A stretch of 61,386 bases of DNA from Candidatus Thalassarchaeaceae archaeon (GCA_023700255.1 JAJPRD010000006.1:1-61386); one strand, 5' to 3'. Positions 9,682-20,461 are shown, counted from the stretch's first letter. A program made the numbers and translations. The notes: a model not told the origin generated them from the letters alone.

Positions 9682-12095
9682 TTTAAGCAACCACCTATAG
9701 GACACTTTGAAACAAAATGAAGAGTCAAACTATCAGATTCTTGTGAGATCCAGAACACTCTCCAGGCATCAGTATTATCGTTCAAATCAATATTAATATC
9801 TGCTGAACCATTTGCAAGAATTAAATTCGGGACAGATATGTTTAGAGAATCATCATCCCTTAAATTACTGGATACATCAAGAATCAAAGTTATGTCATTT
9901 TCAACTCTTGAATTAATGGTTAAATCAGAGAATGATAAACCAGAGTCAGTTAAAACTGAACCACCAATATCTAAATCTAGACCCGATATAATAACTCTGG
10001 AGAATGAATTGACAGTATTGCAATTCACTAACCAACCATTCTCTGGGAGTAATATACTCCGGCCATTATAATCCCCATCAACAATAAGTGGATAACCGCT
10101 TGCTAAAGTGAAATTTTCATCGGAATTAGAATCAAGTGTTGGAATCATGTTATTTGATGGACATACTGGAGAACCATATGTGTCTGAAAAAAATATTTCG
10201 CCCGCTTGAATCCCTAGGGGTATACCATCATCAGGTGAGACATAAATTCCAACATAAGAGTCATTAATTGGTAAGTTCCAAAATTTTTTGGTTCCATCAT
10301 CTTGATTGAATTCAACCACAGGAGCCATTCGATAACCACTAATTCCTGAATTACCGATTTCTAATGACTCCCAGCCACCTTTCTCTGAGATTAAGCATAA
10401 TTCATTTACCCCCTGTGAAATAAAATTTGATTCTTCAAACGACCAAAAAGGATTCTCACTAACTGATAAGTTTCCCGATTGATTGCCAATTACTTCAACT
10501 GTATTACAGATTCTAGAATTAGGCATATCTGCATCCCTATACCAAACTGGTCCCGGAGATGTCACTCCATCATATTTAACAGCCAATATGTGCTCTAAAC
10601 GAATACCTTGAGATTCTACAATAAATCTCATTTGGACCGGTGTCATATCACCTGGTTCATTGTCATAAATTGAGAAATTAAATACCCCCGTATTACTCTG
10701 ACTAATATCTTCGAAGTTACAAATTAGTCCCGTAATAAAACATTCAGAATCAACACTCCATCTTTCATTATTACCATCAATTAAAACCTGTATTGAACCA
10801 GATATTGGAATTACTCCCAACGGTTCTAAATTAAAGAGATTAGAACTACCATTCCATTCATCACTCGATAACTCAACATCCCAACTTGTAACATCTAATC
10901 CTCCATCCCATTCTGAAATTTCCTTGACAGGATGTAATCCAGGAAACCCGAATAGCAGGGATGCAACAACAATAGTAGCAAATATATTACGAAATTTAGT
11001 ATCAATACCAGATGCTTCATCAACTACTAAAGCCATAGGTATATGCTCGCCACTGAACCTCCTCCAGGAGGCTAAGGATGCAAGAATTAACCAAGGCCAA
11101 AATGTAGTTTTCAAGAATACTATGCACATCATACCAAGAGTCACTAAGAATATTGAAGTTTCATTTTCACTAGAATCTAAATCCTTGGGGCCTATTAGTG
11201 AATGTAATATGCGATCACCTGGAAAACCGGGTATTGGTAAAAATAGAATCCAACCAATCGTAGATAATCCCATACCTGCAAGGGCTAATGGATGAACCCA
11301 TTGGAGCTTTACTGAAATATCTGAACCAATAAACAGGTTAGCTATTAAATCCGCTATAATATTCAGAGTTAGTGACAGCGGTTCGGAAACTGATTCAGGA
11401 GGAGAGGAAGAAGTTAAGTTAAGTCCAATTAGTGATAATATTGCCCCCGATATCAAGAACACAAATGGCGATGATGATTCGATTATACCTAATGAACGAC
11501 GATTAGGGTAGGGAATTGCATCAACTCTCTTTTGGCCAAAAATTCCAACAATTCCAAATGGCCAAAAAGGAGAAATTAATGGGAATGCGATCGGCACGAG
11601 ATTACCTACATCAACTTCAAAAAATGAGGCAGAGTATTTACGAAGAATATTGGCAAATAAAGCAACTAAGAAAATTGGTATACTAAAATAGATTAATGAC
11701 TCTTGAATTAAATCATATGTGATCAATGAGTCACTTATCTGGAATTGAGATATCCAATAACTACCGGCTAATGTTGTGAATGAAAACATAGTTAGCCAAA
11801 TTAACGACTGTTGCCAAAGAGGGACATTTACAGGATCTACAGGATAACTGATCACGGTTAAAATAGGAGGATTTCCTTCATCTAATAGCCCTAACATACT
11901 TAGTGGCTTTAGATGTTTATTTAATCGGATAAGACATGAACTAATATTTTCATTATCACGGCTATTTATTTCCCAAGACATATCACTAATACTAGACTGA
12001 TTACCTATAACGAAATACCGACCACATATGGTTTCAAGTAACTCTCGCTGATTCCAAGTTTCCTTATCAATTACAATTGATTTTATCTCAGACAT
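9678..12095 (-). CDS. Membrane protein related to site-2 proteases (M50) with catalytic residues lost, plus large exported domain
   Basis: This 805 aa protein has a soluble N-terminus of about 85 residues, a polytopic membrane region at about residues 90-385 and a Ser/Asn/Asp-rich C-terminal domain of about 400 residues, probably outside the cell. The membrane region resembles the EGY branch of M50 peptidases: FGIVG..., a YPNRRSL segment (about 196-202), HPLALAGMGL (268-277) and FLPIPGFPGDR (285-295). No HExxH is found where it should lie (about 147-157, FANILRKYSAS). The usual LDGGH zinc site reads FPGDR, so a pseudoprotease is inferred. The start at 12095 has a GGAGGGG Shine-Dalgarno. Its stop overlaps the panE start. 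The C-terminal domain was not recognised. Confidence 0.6.
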   Translation of the reverse strand: MSEIKSIVIDKETWNQRELLETICGRYFVIGNQSSISDMSWEINSRDNENISSCLIRLNKHLKPLSMLGLLDEGNPPILTVISYPVDPVNVPLWQQSLIWLTMFSFTTLAGSYWISQFQISDSLITYDLIQESLIYFSIPIFLVALFANILRKYSASFFEVDVGNLVPIAFPLISPFWPFGIVGIFGQKRVDAIPYPNRRSLGIIESSSPFVFLISGAILSLIGLNLTSSSPPESVSEPLSLTLNIIADLIANLFIGSDISVKLQWVHPLALAGMGLSTIGWILFLPIPGFPGDRILHSLIGPKDLDSSENETSIFLVTLGMMCIVFLKTTFWPWLILASLASWRRFSGEHIPMALVVDEASGIDTKFRNIFATIVVASLLFGFPGLHPVKEISEWDGGLDVTSWDVELSSDEWNGSSNLFNLEPLGVIPISGSIQVLIDGNNERWSVDSECFITGLICNFEDISQSNTGVFNFSIYDNEPGDMTPVQMRFIVESQGIRLEHILAVKYDGVTSPGPVWYRDADMPNSRICNTVEVIGNQSGNLSVSENPFWSFEESNFISQGVNELCLISEKGGWESLEIGNSGISGYRMAPVVEFNQDDGTKKFWNLPINDSYVGIYVSPDDGIPLGIQAGEIFFSDTYGSPVCPSNNMIPTLDSNSDENFTLASGYPLIVDGDYNGRSILLPENGWLVNCNTVNSFSRVIISGLDLDIGGSVLTDSGLSFSDLTINSRVENDITLILDVSSNLRDDDSLNISVPNLILANGSADINIDLNDNTDAWRVFWISQESDSLTLHFVSKCPIGGCLN

Positions 12096-12183
12096 CGCCA
12101 CCCCTCCTTCGTATTTGATTACTGAACATAGATTACCCCCTATCAAACCGTGTGTGTCGCTATGCGACTAAGGTTTGCATAAG

Positions 12184-12801
12184 TTACTTGTTTTTGAATC
12201 TCTTGAGACGGAAGGTTTCTTCTCTTTCCATCTCTTCCAATCTTAGTTGAATAAATGATTGGGCTTCCTTCATTTCTGGGATAACAACAAATTCGAGAGC
12301 ATTTACACGCCTTTTAGTCGCTTCAATCTCTTCAAGAAGTCGCTTCAAAGTAGCTTCCATTTCTGCGGCTTTCACGATTTTAGAAATTAATACAGAATAT
12401 GAATCAGCTGATTCATCAATATAAGGTGAACCGCCGATTATTCCAGTCGGCCTCGTTTCAACAGTTGTTGTAAGATTTGTACCATCTACTTTCGGAACCA
12501 CTACACCCATGATATTCCTTCTAGATACCATTACTTCTGGACCAGAGGTTGCTGCAATTGCTGCACTTTTAACCGCTAACCCACCTTCTATAGATGATGC
12601 TAAAGCAATTGACTTAACTGCATCACGATATGTCCCTACAAGCTCCTCTCTAGCTTTAATCATCTCTGCTAATAATGTACGGAATTCGAAAAATAAACCA
12701 TCTCTTTTCATTTTTAGAAGATTATAACCACTTGATGTTTGTTTAATCCTACGTTTCAGATTAATTAGTTCTGAGCGGGTAGGCTTGATATCTAGTGCCA
12801 T
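12184..12801 (-). CDS. atpD: A-type ATP synthase subunit D
   Basis: Subunit D is the central-stalk shaft that turns inside the A3B3 head. The 205 aa product shows the family start MALDIKPTRSEL, long N- and C-terminal helices, and a central glycine-containing segment (MVSRRNIMGVVVPKV). The ATG at 12801 follows a full GGAGGTGA Shine-Dalgarno; an in-frame GTG nine bases upstream lies within that site and is unlikely to be used. It is the last gene of the operon. The subunit G gene found after D in some methanogens is not present here. Confidence 0.93.
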   Translation of the reverse strand: MALDIKPTRSELINLKRRIKQTSSGYNLLKMKRDGLFFEFRTLLAEMIKAREELVGTYRDAVKSIALASSIEGGLAVKSAAIAATSGPEVMVSRRNIMGVVVPKVDGTNLTTTVETRPTGIIGGSPYIDESADSYSVLISKIVKAAEMEATLKRLLEEIEATKRRVNALEFVVIPEMKEAQSFIQLRLEEMEREETFRLKRFKNK

Positions 12802-12837
12802 ATTTCTCACCTCCTAACTATAATTCCCTAAATTGAC

Positions 12838-14223
12838 TCATTCTTTTTTATCAGTTGGATGATATTTATCAATCCACTTCTGATCTAAACGTACAAGATA
12901 TTTTGTATCGATATTTGAGAGTAGTTCCCATGCTAAATCAAGAGTTCCTTCTTGAACTGGACGATCTTCATCACGACTTTGTCTCAGGAACTTATCCTCA
13001 AATATATCAGAGAATTTAAGCAGCTGTAAATCACGTTCATTTAGAGCATCTTCACCCACAATCGCCACTAAACCACGTAATTCTCTTCCCTGAGCATATG
13101 CTGCGTAAAGTTGATCCGATACTGATTTATGGTCTTCACGGGTTTTACCATCACCAATACCTGCATTCATAAGCCTAGATAGAGATGGTAGTACATTAAT
13201 CGGAGGATAAATTCCTTTCTGATGAAGCTCACGAGAAATTACTATCTGTCCTTCAGTGATGTATCCTGAAAGATCAGGAATAGGATGAGTAATATCATCA
13301 CCAGGCATTGTCAATATCGGGAATTGAGTGATAGAACCTTTCTTTCCTTTTATTATCCCTGCGCGCTCATATAACATTGCTAAATCCGTATACATGTATC
13401 CTGGATAACCTCTACGACCTGGTACTTCTTCACGAGCAGCACCAATTTGACGTAATGATTCACAATAGTTAGTCATGTCCGTATAGATAACCAATACGTG
13501 ATAATCTTTCTCAAATGCAAGATATTCAGCAGCAGTAAGAGCTAATCGTGGAGTAATTAATCTCTCAACCGCTGGGTCATCTGCAAGGTTAACGAAAAGA
13601 CAAGCGTTCTCTAGAGCGCCAGTTCTCTCTAAATCATGCACGAAGAAATTATATTCTTCAGCTGTAATACCCATTGCACAGAAAACTACTACGAAGTCAT
13701 CATCGCTGTCAACTAGTTTAGCTTGCCTAGCGATTTGTAATGCAATGTCATTGTGAGGAAGTCCTGAAGCACTAAAGATAGGTAATTTCTGTCCTCTAAC
13801 TAATGATGTACAAGCATCAATTGCAGATATCCCGGTTTGAATAAATGTATCAGGGCTCTGGCGCGAATAAGGGTTAATAGCTGCACCAATGATGTCAGCC
13901 ATTTCATCTGCCACAATAGCAGGTCCACCGTCTCTTGGACGGCCTGCGCCATCAAGAATTCGTCCAATCATATCTGTGCTAACAGGTAATTTGAATACAT
14001 CCCCAAGGAATTTTATCCCTGTTTGCCTATCTATTGAAGCAGTACCTTCGAAAACCTGGACAATAACCTGATCATCAGATGTATCTAGGACTTGTCCATT
14101 CTTCAAAGTACCATCAGTAAGTCGTAATTCTACGATTTCTCCAAAAGCAACAGGTTCGGTTTTATTAAGGAACACAAGAGGTCCCTTTACGTCAGTGATT
14201 GTTCTATATTCTTTTCCAGTCAT
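12838..14223 (-). CDS. atpB: A-type ATP synthase subunit B
   Basis: This is the regulatory, non-catalytic subunit of the A3B3 hexamer. It carries the beta-barrel start ([30 protein letters not shown]) and the [16 protein letters not shown] segment in place of a Walker A. The [37 protein letters not shown] block that is diagnostic of V/A-type B subunits is also present. Length (461 aa) is normal. A GAGGTGG Shine-Dalgarno precedes the ATG. It lies 12 bases after subunit A. Confidence 0.96.
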   Translation of the reverse strand: MTGKEYRTITDVKGPLVFLNKTEPVAFGEIVELRLTDGTLKNGQVLDTSDDQVIVQVFEGTASIDRQTGIKFLGDVFKLPVSTDMIGRILDGAGRPRDGGPAIVADEMADIIGAAINPYSRQSPDTFIQTGISAIDACTSLVRGQKLPIFSASGLPHNDIALQIARQAKLVDSDDDFVVVFCAMGITAEEYNFFVHDLERTGALENACLFVNLADDPAVERLITPRLALTAAEYLAFEKDYHVLVIYTDMTNYCESLRQIGAAREEVPGRRGYPGYMYTDLAMLYERAGIIKGKKGSITQFPILTMPGDDITHPIPDLSGYITEGQIVISRELHQKGIYPPINVLPSLSRLMNAGIGDGKTREDHKSVSDQLYAAYAQGRELRGLVAIVGEDALNERDLQLLKFSDIFEDKFLRQSRDEDRPVQEGTLDLAWELLSNIDTKYLVRLDQKWIDKYHPTDKKE

Positions 14224-14235
14224 TTATACCACCTC

Positions 14236-15978
14236 TCAGTTATCCTCCATAGTCTCGGCAATTTGTTTTTTCATAGTTTCTACCATTTTATCGATTTTAC
14301 CATCATAACCCGATTCGAACCTTCCTCTCATGAGATCAGTACGTGCTGGCACGTTAACTACATCCTCAAGAGAAGCGCCTCCTGCAAGGGCTTTCTTTGA
14401 TTCTTCCTGGAATGTAAGAATAGCATTAGCCATAGTGTACTGGAGTTTTAAGTCAGTATACGTATCTACATCATGGAATGCATTTTGTTGGAGGAAAAAT
14501 TCTCTAATCATACGAGCTACTTCTAGAGTCAGCTGTTGGTCAACTGGCAAAGCATCTGAACCAACTAATTGAACAATCTCTTGTAACTCTGCTTCGACTT
14601 GAAGTAAAGCACTAATCTCAGTTCTGATTTCAGGGAAATTACTATTGATGTTATCCCTATACCATTGATCAAGCGAAGGAGGATAAAGTGAATAAGAGTT
14701 TAGCCAATTAATTGCTGGGAAATGCCTTTGTCTTGCAAGACCTGCATCTAGACCCCAGAATACTTTAACGATACGTAAAGTTCCTTGACTAACTGGTTCT
14801 GAAATATCCCCACCGGGTGGTGATACTGCACCAATTACTGATACTGAACCATCGCCTCCTGCAAGAGTTTCAACACGACCTGCTCTTTCATAGAATTCTG
14901 CAAGACGGCTGGAAAGATATGCTGGATAACCTTCCTCACCTGGCATCTCTTCTAGACGAGAGGATATTTCTCTCATTGCTTCAGCCCAGCGACTAGTTGA
15001 ATCTGCCATTAGAGCCACATCATAGCCCATATCTCTGAAATATTCAGCAATTGTAATCCCAGTATATACTGAAGCTTCTCTTGCTGCAACAGGCATATTT
15101 GAGGTGTTAGCAATCATAGTAGTTCGATTCATCAAAGCCTCTCCTGTTTTAGGATCCATAAGATGAGGGAATTCATCGAGAACTTCAGTCATTTCATTAC
15201 CACGCTCACCGCATCCAATGTAAACAACAATATCTGCATCTGACCATTTAGCCAGTTGCTGCTGAGTTACTGTTTTCCCTGAGCCGAATGGACCAGGAAT
15301 TCCAGCAGTTCCACCCTTAGCAAGTGGGAAAAGGAAATCTAAAATCCGTTGACCTGTTTGCAAAGGAACCTCTGGAGCATGCTTCTTCGTGAATGGACGA
15401 GGTGTTCGGACGGGCCATTTTTGCATCATCTGAACTTCAGTACCATCTTCGAATGTACAAACAGTTTGAGTTACATTAAATTCCCCAGAATTAATACTCT
15501 TAATCACGCCGGAAGTCCCAGGAGGAACCATAACTCTATGTTCAATAGTTTTGGTTTCTTGGACTGTCCCAAGAATATTACCAGAAGATACTGAATCCCC
15601 TACCTTAGCTGTTGCATTAAAGGCCCAAATTTTTTCTAAATCAAGTCCGTCAGCATCAACTCCTCTTTTGATGAAAACTCCCATAGTCTTCTCAAGTTCA
15701 GGTAAAGGTCTCTGAATACCATCATAGATTTTTGTCAAAAGACCAGGGCCTAGTTGAACAGACAAAGTCTGCCCAGTTCTAATAACTGGTTCACCAGGTC
15801 TAACTCCTGAAGTTTCTTCATATACCTGTATAACAGATTGGTCGCCGTGTAATTCAATGACTTCTCCCATCAAACCTTCGTCACCAACTCGTACAACTTC
15901 ATACATTCGTGGCGATATGCCTACTGCGGTTACAACTGGTCCAGAGATGCGATAAATCACTCCATTTTCTTCACTCAT
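14236..15978 (-). CDS. atpA: A-type ATP synthase catalytic subunit A
   Basis: Catalytic subunit of the A1 head. The sequence has the beta-barrel N-terminus, the A-type non-homologous bulge region (about residues 110-200), Walker A GPFGSGKT at about 229-236, the [11 protein letters not shown] block with the catalytic Glu, and the [30 protein letters not shown] segment. Length 580 aa matches archaeal A subunits, and no intein interrupts the P-loop. It sits between subunits F and B. Confidence 0.97.
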   Translation of the reverse strand: MSEENGVIYRISGPVVTAVGISPRMYEVVRVGDEGLMGEVIELHGDQSVIQVYEETSGVRPGEPVIRTGQTLSVQLGPGLLTKIYDGIQRPLPELEKTMGVFIKRGVDADGLDLEKIWAFNATAKVGDSVSSGNILGTVQETKTIEHRVMVPPGTSGVIKSINSGEFNVTQTVCTFEDGTEVQMMQKWPVRTPRPFTKKHAPEVPLQTGQRILDFLFPLAKGGTAGIPGPFGSGKTVTQQQLAKWSDADIVVYIGCGERGNEMTEVLDEFPHLMDPKTGEALMNRTTMIANTSNMPVAAREASVYTGITIAEYFRDMGYDVALMADSTSRWAEAMREISSRLEEMPGEEGYPAYLSSRLAEFYERAGRVETLAGGDGSVSVIGAVSPPGGDISEPVSQGTLRIVKVFWGLDAGLARQRHFPAINWLNSYSLYPPSLDQWYRDNINSNFPEIRTEISALLQVEAELQEIVQLVGSDALPVDQQLTLEVARMIREFFLQQNAFHDVDTYTDLKLQYTMANAILTFQEESKKALAGGASLEDVVNVPARTDLMRGRFESGYDGKIDKMVETMKKQIAETMEDN

Positions 15979-16012
15979 ATTTAATTCACTTCCTTTTATT
16001 TTTTTCTAGGAT

Positions 16013-16312
16013 TTACTTCCACAAATCGACTCCTAGTGCCGACTTGATGGACTCTCGGAGGGTATTATCCTCTTCGGTCCCAATACCCAATACTGTGGGC
16101 GTGATACTTTCAGAAAGTTGTGTTCGCAATCTTTCTGGTAGACTTAATAGATCAGAATTATCAATTACAATAACTCCAACTTCTTTTTCATTTAATAGAG
16201 ACTTCATTGTTGAAGTTAATTCTTCTAGGTTTTCTGGATTATGTAATCTCAAAATTCCTGCAAGTTGGAAACCGAGGGTGAAATCAAGAGAACCTACTAC
16301 AGCTATTTCCAT
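16013..16312 (-). CDS. atpF: A-type ATP synthase subunit F
   Basis: A small central-stalk subunit of about 99 aa. It begins MEIAVVGSLDFTLGFQLAGI, the typical Rossmann-like start of subunit F, and contains VGVIVIDNSDLLSLPERLR in the middle. The ATG at 16312 is preceded by GAGGTGAATAAT; an in-frame GTG at 16321 falls inside that Shine-Dalgarno. It lies 10 bases after subunit C. Confidence 0.9.
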   Translation of the reverse strand: MEIAVVGSLDFTLGFQLAGILRLHNPENLEELTSTMKSLLNEKEVGVIVIDNSDLLSLPERLRTQLSESITPTVLGIGTEEDNTLRESIKSALGVDLWK

Positions 16313-16322
16313 ATTATTCACC

Positions 16323-17378
16323 TCAAAAATCCATATGCGCTTCTAAAACCTCTGAAGTGAGGCCAATCGTCTTCCCGCGCACAAGAAGACGTAGATTTTG
16401 AATTTCAAGCACTTTTCGCTCGATATAGTAAATTACGGGGAATGATGAAACTGGGTTGAGATACGCGAAACGCCTTAACATTGCGTGCCTTTTATGAGTC
16501 AGTAAAGATGCTATAGGATCTAGTGAGCCAGTTATATTCGACTGTTCTAGTGCTTCATCAAATCCTTCATCATCAAATGAATTACTACGTCGAAGAGAAT
16601 CGATTATTGCTTCTTGAGATGTTGCTTGAGATACCTGTGCCATCACTGAATCTTGAATTCTTCCACCCTGAATAACCGTCTGTAAACGTTTGTCTGGAGA
16701 AATATTCTGACGTAGTTCACGGAATTGATTAATTATATTACGATGATCGATTTCAGTTCTGATATACTTCATCAGATGGATACTAGAATCTCTTCCTTTA
16801 GATACTTTCAACGCATGACCGTAATATTGTCTGTCTAATGCATCTTCCATCTCTTCAAGTGTAGCTTCAGAACCTTCTAATTTTGCTAATTCCTTACCCC
16901 AAGGAGTACCTGACATAGCATTAGCAGCCTCAGCTACTGTCTCAGTAGTTCTAACAATTTCAAGCCATATTGAATTCATAGGATTCTCTGAAGGAAGTAT
17001 CTGAGATTCGATTAATTCATCAGAACAACCTCCATTCACTGCTCGAAGAACTGTCTTAGCCTTCTCATAAGCGAAACGATCAACATAAACCGAAACTATC
17101 GATTTAAGTGGCCCTTGGCAGAACCTCATTACTTCAGATAAGTCATTATCAAGATTGTGGAAAAGAGCTGCTTCTACAGCATCAGCTCCACTCATACGAG
17201 CTGAATAAATATCCATCTCATTTCGATATCCTAACTCACTGATACTTGCACCTATAGATTCCGGACCTAATTGCAATAATTGCCGCATACGAGTTGAATC
17301 GATCAGGGAGGCCTTACGAGCTTTAGCGCGAGCTGAAGCATTGTAAATATTCGAACGACCACTTACTACCCCTGACAT
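16323..17378 (-). CDS. atpC: A-type ATP synthase subunit C
   Basis: Subunit C (V-type d-like) links the central stalk to the c-ring. The 351 aa product is largely helical with the three-fold repeat pattern of the family, for example NIYNASARAKARKASL at the start, MDIYSARMSGADAVEAAL, RFAYEKAKTVLRAVNGGCSDE, and YIRTEIDHRNIINQFRELRQ. AAGGTGAATAT before the ATG is a clear Shine-Dalgarno. The operon position between E and F supports the call. Confidence 0.92.
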   Translation of the reverse strand: MSGVVSGRSNIYNASARAKARKASLIDSTRMRQLLQLGPESIGASISELGYRNEMDIYSARMSGADAVEAALFHNLDNDLSEVMRFCQGPLKSIVSVYVDRFAYEKAKTVLRAVNGGCSDELIESQILPSENPMNSIWLEIVRTTETVAEAANAMSGTPWGKELAKLEGSEATLEEMEDALDRQYYGHALKVSKGRDSSIHLMKYIRTEIDHRNIINQFRELRQNISPDKRLQTVIQGGRIQDSVMAQVSQATSQEAIIDSLRRSNSFDDEGFDEALEQSNITGSLDPIASLLTHKRHAMLRRFAYLNPVSSFPVIYYIERKVLEIQNLRLLVRGKTIGLTSEVLEAHMDF

Positions 17379-17389
17379 ATATTCACCTT

Positions 17390-17947
17390 TTAATTACCAA
17401 ATAATGTTTTATTTACAGTGCCAAGATTAGATTTCCAAGCTTCTTCTAAACGACTATCAAAACGATAGTCAAGTACTATTGAACCGTCTTTAGATTCGAG
17501 GACAAATCCCCCCAACCCATCAACGTCATCACCGAGAGTAAAACTCCCGTTGTCAAGCGCTTTGCGGTCAGTCGAAACTGGGCGGAGAATCATGTCCTTC
17601 CCAGATTTACTTGCTTCAGCTAAAAGTGTATTCAAAATATCTGAACGACCATCAAGGTCGGACGCTGATACTGATGCACGTATTGACTCCCAAGTTTCAT
17701 CTAATTCCTCGCGTTTAGCAATTAAAAGATGTTTCTGGTTAGCCTGTTTAGCTGATGCAACTACTTCTACTGACAACTGGGCGCTCTCTCGCTTAGCACG
17801 AGCTTTAGCTTTAGAGGATAAAGAGGAAGCTTCTGCTGTCGCCTCATCCTCAATTTGCTTTGCTTGTTGCTTAGCGGTAGCGATAATCGCTTCGGCTTCA
17901 GCTTTCGCTTGGGCCGCGATTTCGTTTGCTAATGCATCCAATGTCAT
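17390..17947 (-). CDS. atpE: A-type ATP synthase subunit E
   Basis: Peripheral-stalk subunit of 185 aa. Residues 1-90 form an Ala/Glu/Lys-rich helix (IAAQAKAEAEAIIATAKQQAKQIEDEA) suited to pairing with subunit H, and the C-terminal half is a globular domain ending FDSRLEEAWKSNLGTVNKTLFG, as in the family. A GAGGTG Shine-Dalgarno lies before the ATG. It is placed between K and C, the standard order. Confidence 0.9.
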   Translation of the reverse strand: MTLDALANEIAAQAKAEAEAIIATAKQQAKQIEDEATAEASSLSSKAKARAKRESAQLSVEVVASAKQANQKHLLIAKREELDETWESIRASVSASDLDGRSDILNTLLAEASKSGKDMILRPVSTDRKALDNGSFTLGDDVDGLGGFVLESKDGSIVLDYRFDSRLEEAWKSNLGTVNKTLFGN

Positions 17948-18002
17948 TTCATTACACCTCGTATTTCAATTAATAATTTATAGAAAACCTACAAAATTCT
18001 GC

Positions 18003-18305
18003 TCAGAGCAAGAATAGTGCAAGGAATCCGAAAAGTACGATGGTCTCAGGTAAAGCTGTGAAGATTAGTCCGTTAACGAACTTACTACTATCTTCTGCGA
18101 TCATTCCTACAGCTGCTGCACCAATCGGTCCTTGGCTCAGGCCAGTTCCGATTCCTGCTAAACCTAGGGCGATACCTGCACCTATTTTTGCGTATGCTTC
18201 TACTGTTTGTTCGTTTGCTTCTGCCTGCACGCTACTAGCGATCATTACAACTGATGATAATGCTAGCAACATACTTAGTCCACTCATTTTATTTCTGTTA
18301 TTCAT
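18003..18305 (-). CDS. atpK: A-type ATP synthase membrane rotor subunit K (c)
   Basis: This protein forms the ion-translocating c-ring. It has an N-terminal hydrophobic leader (about residues 8-28, ending SVQA) that looks like a cleavable signal, then a two-helix hairpin. Helix 1 carries GLSQGPIGAAAVG with Gln58, and helix 2 carries LPETIVLFG with Glu87 and Thr88. Gln plus Glu-Thr is the pattern associated with sodium-binding c-subunits, so the coupling ion may be Na+. The ATG at 18305 has a GGAGG Shine-Dalgarno; a TTG at 18320 is in frame but lies on that site. Confidence 0.93.
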   Translation of the reverse strand: MNNRNKMSGLSMLLALSSVVMIASSVQAEANEQTVEAYAKIGAGIALGLAGIGTGLSQGPIGAAAVGMIAEDSSKFVNGLIFTALPETIVLFGFLALFLL

Positions 18306-18355
18306 ATTTTTTTCCTCCAATTTTTTTTCTAAGCATTATAGCTTGGAATGTGATA

Positions 18356-20440
18356 TCACTCAACCTCCACGTGGCGAGTGCGGAAACCAAAAGGTAAGAA
18401 TACCTCTCCGCTAGAATCGTAATATTGCCTCATCCATTCTACGAAATGAAGCCTTGCTGCATGAATATTGGGGCTAAATACTCCAAGACCCCATGCAAAT
18501 AATTGAACTAGTAACCAACCAACAAAGAAAACTGGGAATAATAAAATATCCACACTACCAGTATCTGCAAGAGTATCTTTCATAGGATCCCACAACATAT
18601 TTCCTGTTTCAGCTATCTTAACTCCCACAATACCAACTGCGAAAAGACGCACGTAAGAAATTACTGAAGGCATCATTCCAATAGCCTCGATTGGGGCCAA
18701 AATTAAACTTATAGCGAGAGGTATGCCATGATAGTTATACAGAGTCCATATTAGAAGGACTACTGCTGATAAAGCGATTATTGCACCCGGTAGCATCATT
18801 GATTCAGCCTCATCTGGACCAAGATAACCGTATGAGAACATGAATCCGCCGATGAGTAATACAATCCATACACCATGCTCAAAAAATGCTGCTAATAAAC
18901 CAACGTGGCCATGATCAGTACCATAGAACAAAACATCCCTAAATCCAATTAATCTACCGAATATAATATGGATAAATCCTAGATAGATTGTCAGTATTAT
19001 TAAATCTTCGAGATTAGTTGTAACGCGATGGAAAGGATAAGCCAATTCAATACCGAATGGTAGTGATTTATGCCAAGCATGATAATTATTAGATGAGGAT
19101 AAAGCGGCATCAGGATACAAGAAAGAAAGAGCTTCAGCAGGATTATGGTGATGAGGATGAATTATCTCCCACCCTGCGAATTCAGCGTAAAGATAACCAA
19201 ATCCAAAGGTCCCTATTCCTATGTAGATGAGGAATTTCCCACCTAAGTTCATCATTTCATTCGAACCTGCACGGCTCATAATAAGCGCGCCAAGAGATAT
19301 AGTAATCAGACCATACGCCATATCTCCAAGCATCATTCCAAAGAATATTGGATATGTCACAAACATGAATAAAGTAGGATCAATTCTACCGTATGCTGGT
19401 CTTCCTACTGCATCAGTCAGCAATTCCATTGGTTTGCTGATTTTTCTATTTTGATATGAAATAGGAGGCATTTCTTGATGGTGAGAATGGTCAGAATGTC
19501 CATGACCTCCACCACCTGCCTTCATTACGAACGGGGATACCTCGGTATACAGGCAAGATTCTGAAAGCGCAGATTGTATCTCCTCTGAACGAGACATTTC
19601 AATCCAACCATCGATAAAGAATGCATGTTCAGAAACTGCAACTTTAACTGGCGCAGTTAAGACATCATGCTCCCTTTCTAATAATTCTAAACCACATACT
19701 AGAGATGACCCGAATTCACTAGTCCACGAATCTATTTCCATAGATAATGATGATTTTTCAGCCGATAAAGAACTTATTTGCTCACGGACTTCAGATAATA
19801 ACTGAATAGCATTTCCTTGGAGGTTAGTTGGGACATTAATCGCTTGGAAACCAGATTCATTCAGTAGAGATTGAGTGTCATTAGAATCACTATTTCTTAC
19901 AAAGACTGCGATTACTTTTGTTTTATTGGATAACCCATCAAAGAAAAGACTGTCAGAGGTTATCTTTTCGGCTATATCTAAATCAGTAACGGTTCCAACG
20001 AATGAAGAAAGTTCGGAGTAACCGAACAATAACTCTACATCCAAAGTAAGAGATGAAAGTAATTCAAGAACATCTGCTTCCTCTGACAAAGATGACAAAC
20101 GATTTTCTACAGTATCAAGTTGCGTACTTTTCTCAAGTAAAGATTCTACTGCACCTGGTAATGAACCATCGAGCTCTGAGCGAACCTTACTAGCAGACAC
20201 AGGTTTTTGAGGACCAGAAACATCAACAAGAGATGCAGCAGAACGTAGTTTCGACAAACTCTTACCTACAGTTTCTGCCTCTTCTTTGGGAGTACCTAAA
20301 CTAAATCCATCATCTGAGCCATCGTATTCAATAAAATGCAAGGCATTCAGTGCAGCTAAAGTGTCGATTACTCCATCGATCATGTCTTTACTGCCAGCAG
20401 CGAGTAAACGACCCATCTGCTGTGTATTAATTTGAGACAT
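18356..20440 (-). CDS. atpI: A-type ATP synthase subunit I (a)
   Basis: This subunit forms the ion half-channels and anchors the peripheral stalks. The N-terminal half (about 330 residues) is cytoplasmic with helical segments, followed by a His-rich linker (GGGHGHSDHSHHQE). The C-terminal half has seven or eight membrane helices, including PIFFGMMLGDMAYGLI and ISYVRLFAVGIVGVKIAE; the latter holds the Arg that faces the rotor Glu. Length 694 aa is normal. The start at ATG 20440 (MSQINTQQM) fits better than the TTG at 20455. It lies between H and K. Confidence 0.95.
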   Translation of the reverse strand: MSQINTQQMGRLLAAGSKDMIDGVIDTLAALNALHFIEYDGSDDGFSLGTPKEEAETVGKSLSKLRSAASLVDVSGPQKPVSASKVRSELDGSLPGAVESLLEKSTQLDTVENRLSSLSEEADVLELLSSLTLDVELLFGYSELSSFVGTVTDLDIAEKITSDSLFFDGLSNKTKVIAVFVRNSDSNDTQSLLNESGFQAINVPTNLQGNAIQLLSEVREQISSLSAEKSSLSMEIDSWTSEFGSSLVCGLELLEREHDVLTAPVKVAVSEHAFFIDGWIEMSRSEEIQSALSESCLYTEVSPFVMKAGGGGHGHSDHSHHQEMPPISYQNRKISKPMELLTDAVGRPAYGRIDPTLFMFVTYPIFFGMMLGDMAYGLITISLGALIMSRAGSNEMMNLGGKFLIYIGIGTFGFGYLYAEFAGWEIIHPHHHNPAEALSFLYPDAALSSSNNYHAWHKSLPFGIELAYPFHRVTTNLEDLIILTIYLGFIHIIFGRLIGFRDVLFYGTDHGHVGLLAAFFEHGVWIVLLIGGFMFSYGYLGPDEAESMMLPGAIIALSAVVLLIWTLYNYHGIPLAISLILAPIEAIGMMPSVISYVRLFAVGIVGVKIAETGNMLWDPMKDTLADTGSVDILLFPVFFVGWLLVQLFAWGLGVFSPNIHAARLHFVEWMRQYYDSSGEVFLPFGFRTRHVEVE

Positions 20441-20461
20441 GATTTTAACCCCCAATTAAAA

